DNA from: an uncultured Lachnospiraceae bacterium
GTDB lineage: Bacteria > Bacillota_A > Clostridia > Lachnospirales > Lachnospiraceae
Assembly: GCA_902773195.1 (NCBI GenBank)
Contig: CACYDL010000264.1
Location: forward strand, 1-6,869
Direction of reading: 5' to 3'
Length of the DNA stretch: 6,869 nt
The translations under genes and the position numbers were made by a program. Below are positions 6,773 to 6,869 of the stretch, piece by piece (the stretch's first letter is position 1; every line of letters starts with the position of its first letter). The notes under the pieces are model-generated. The model had not been told where the DNA came from, ran no database searches, and saw nothing but the letters and a program-made list of their open reading frames with translations.

Positions 6773-6822
6773 GCCAAAGTCCCCGACGGCCGCGCTGGCG
6801 CGGGCCGTCGAGGGACCTTGGC
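6773..6822 (+). terminator. Very long hairpin directly after oppF (terminator-like, no T-run)
   Basis: The hairpin begins on the base after the oppF stop. The left arm 6773-6794 pairs with 6799-6822: GCCAA/TTGGC, an A-C mismatch (6778/6817), GTCCC/GGGAC, a bulged A (6811), CGACGGCC/GGCCGTCG, a bulged G (6802), then GCG/CGC around a CTGG loop. That is about 21 base pairs. No T-run follows (next bases gaatgcccgac), so classic Rho-independent termination is doubtful. It may act as an RNA-stability or processing element before a downstream gene, or as a U-less terminator. Confidence 0.6.
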
Positions 6823-6869
6823 GAATGCCCGACATGAGCATGGAGGCCGTAAGGCCGGGAATGCGAATG
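6821..6869. other. Unidentified segment at the window edge with direct repeat and small stem-loop
   Basis: GCGAATG occurs at 6821-6827 and again at 6863-6869, 42 bases apart. Between them GGCC-GTAA-GGCC (6845-6856) forms a 4-bp stem with a GNRA-type tetraloop, and CCCG (6828-6831) can pair with CGGG (6856-6859) at its base, sharing one base. No open reading frame or ribosome site is evident. The window ends inside the second copy, so its nature cannot be settled. Confidence 0.3.

Noticed and set aside
6773..6869. Start of a group II intron inserted after a terminator hairpin
   Set aside because: Class C introns favour such sites and a GNRA loop is present, but the conserved GTGCG-type 5' start is missing and no intron-encoded protein is seen.

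Overview
The window looks like chromosome of a GC-rich (about 60% by eye), Gram-positive, probably anaerobic bacterium, most likely a Clostridia-type member of the Bacillota. The basis is strong AAGGAG-type ribosome sites at nearly every gene, the Clostridia-like sequence of the Opp proteins, and a TRAP system next to a peptide ABC transporter. Order and family are inferred from protein style, not from a marker gene. All real genes lie on the + strand and all six are membrane-transport functions.

Region 1 (1-1727) is the end of a TRAP transporter operon. It holds the C-terminal 122 residues of the large permease DctM (2-370), a 143-base gap with two inverted repeats, and the substrate-binding protein DctP (514-1629). 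Two back-to-back hairpins follow; the second (1685-1727) is a textbook intrinsic terminator. DctP would capture an organic anion outside the cell and hand it to the DctQM membrane pair; DctQ would lie upstream of the window.

Region 2 (1728-2480) is a single LysE/RhtB-family exporter (1762-2358) that resembles the cysteine/O-acetylserine exporter EamB. It is followed by three tandem 19-base repeats (2369-2425) and a probable terminator that could also fold in a competing way.

Region 3 (2480-6822) is an oligopeptide ABC importer operon, oppB-oppC-oppD-oppF: two permeases and two ATPases. A good sigma-A promoter (2493-2522) sits in an AT-rich island with two dyads, followed by a GC-rich leader of about 135 bases. 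OppD and OppF both carry the C-x5-C-x6-C-x17-C motif known in this family to hold a [4Fe-4S] cluster. oppF starts with TTG in a 4-base TTGA overlap with oppD. No peptide-binding protein (OppA) is present. A very long hairpin (6773-6822) follows oppF, and the last 47 bases hold a small structured segment of unknown identity.

I see no phage, CRISPR, transposon, defence or RNA gene. The genes are ordinary; the most interesting signals are in the non-coding DNA around the exporter and the opp promoter.
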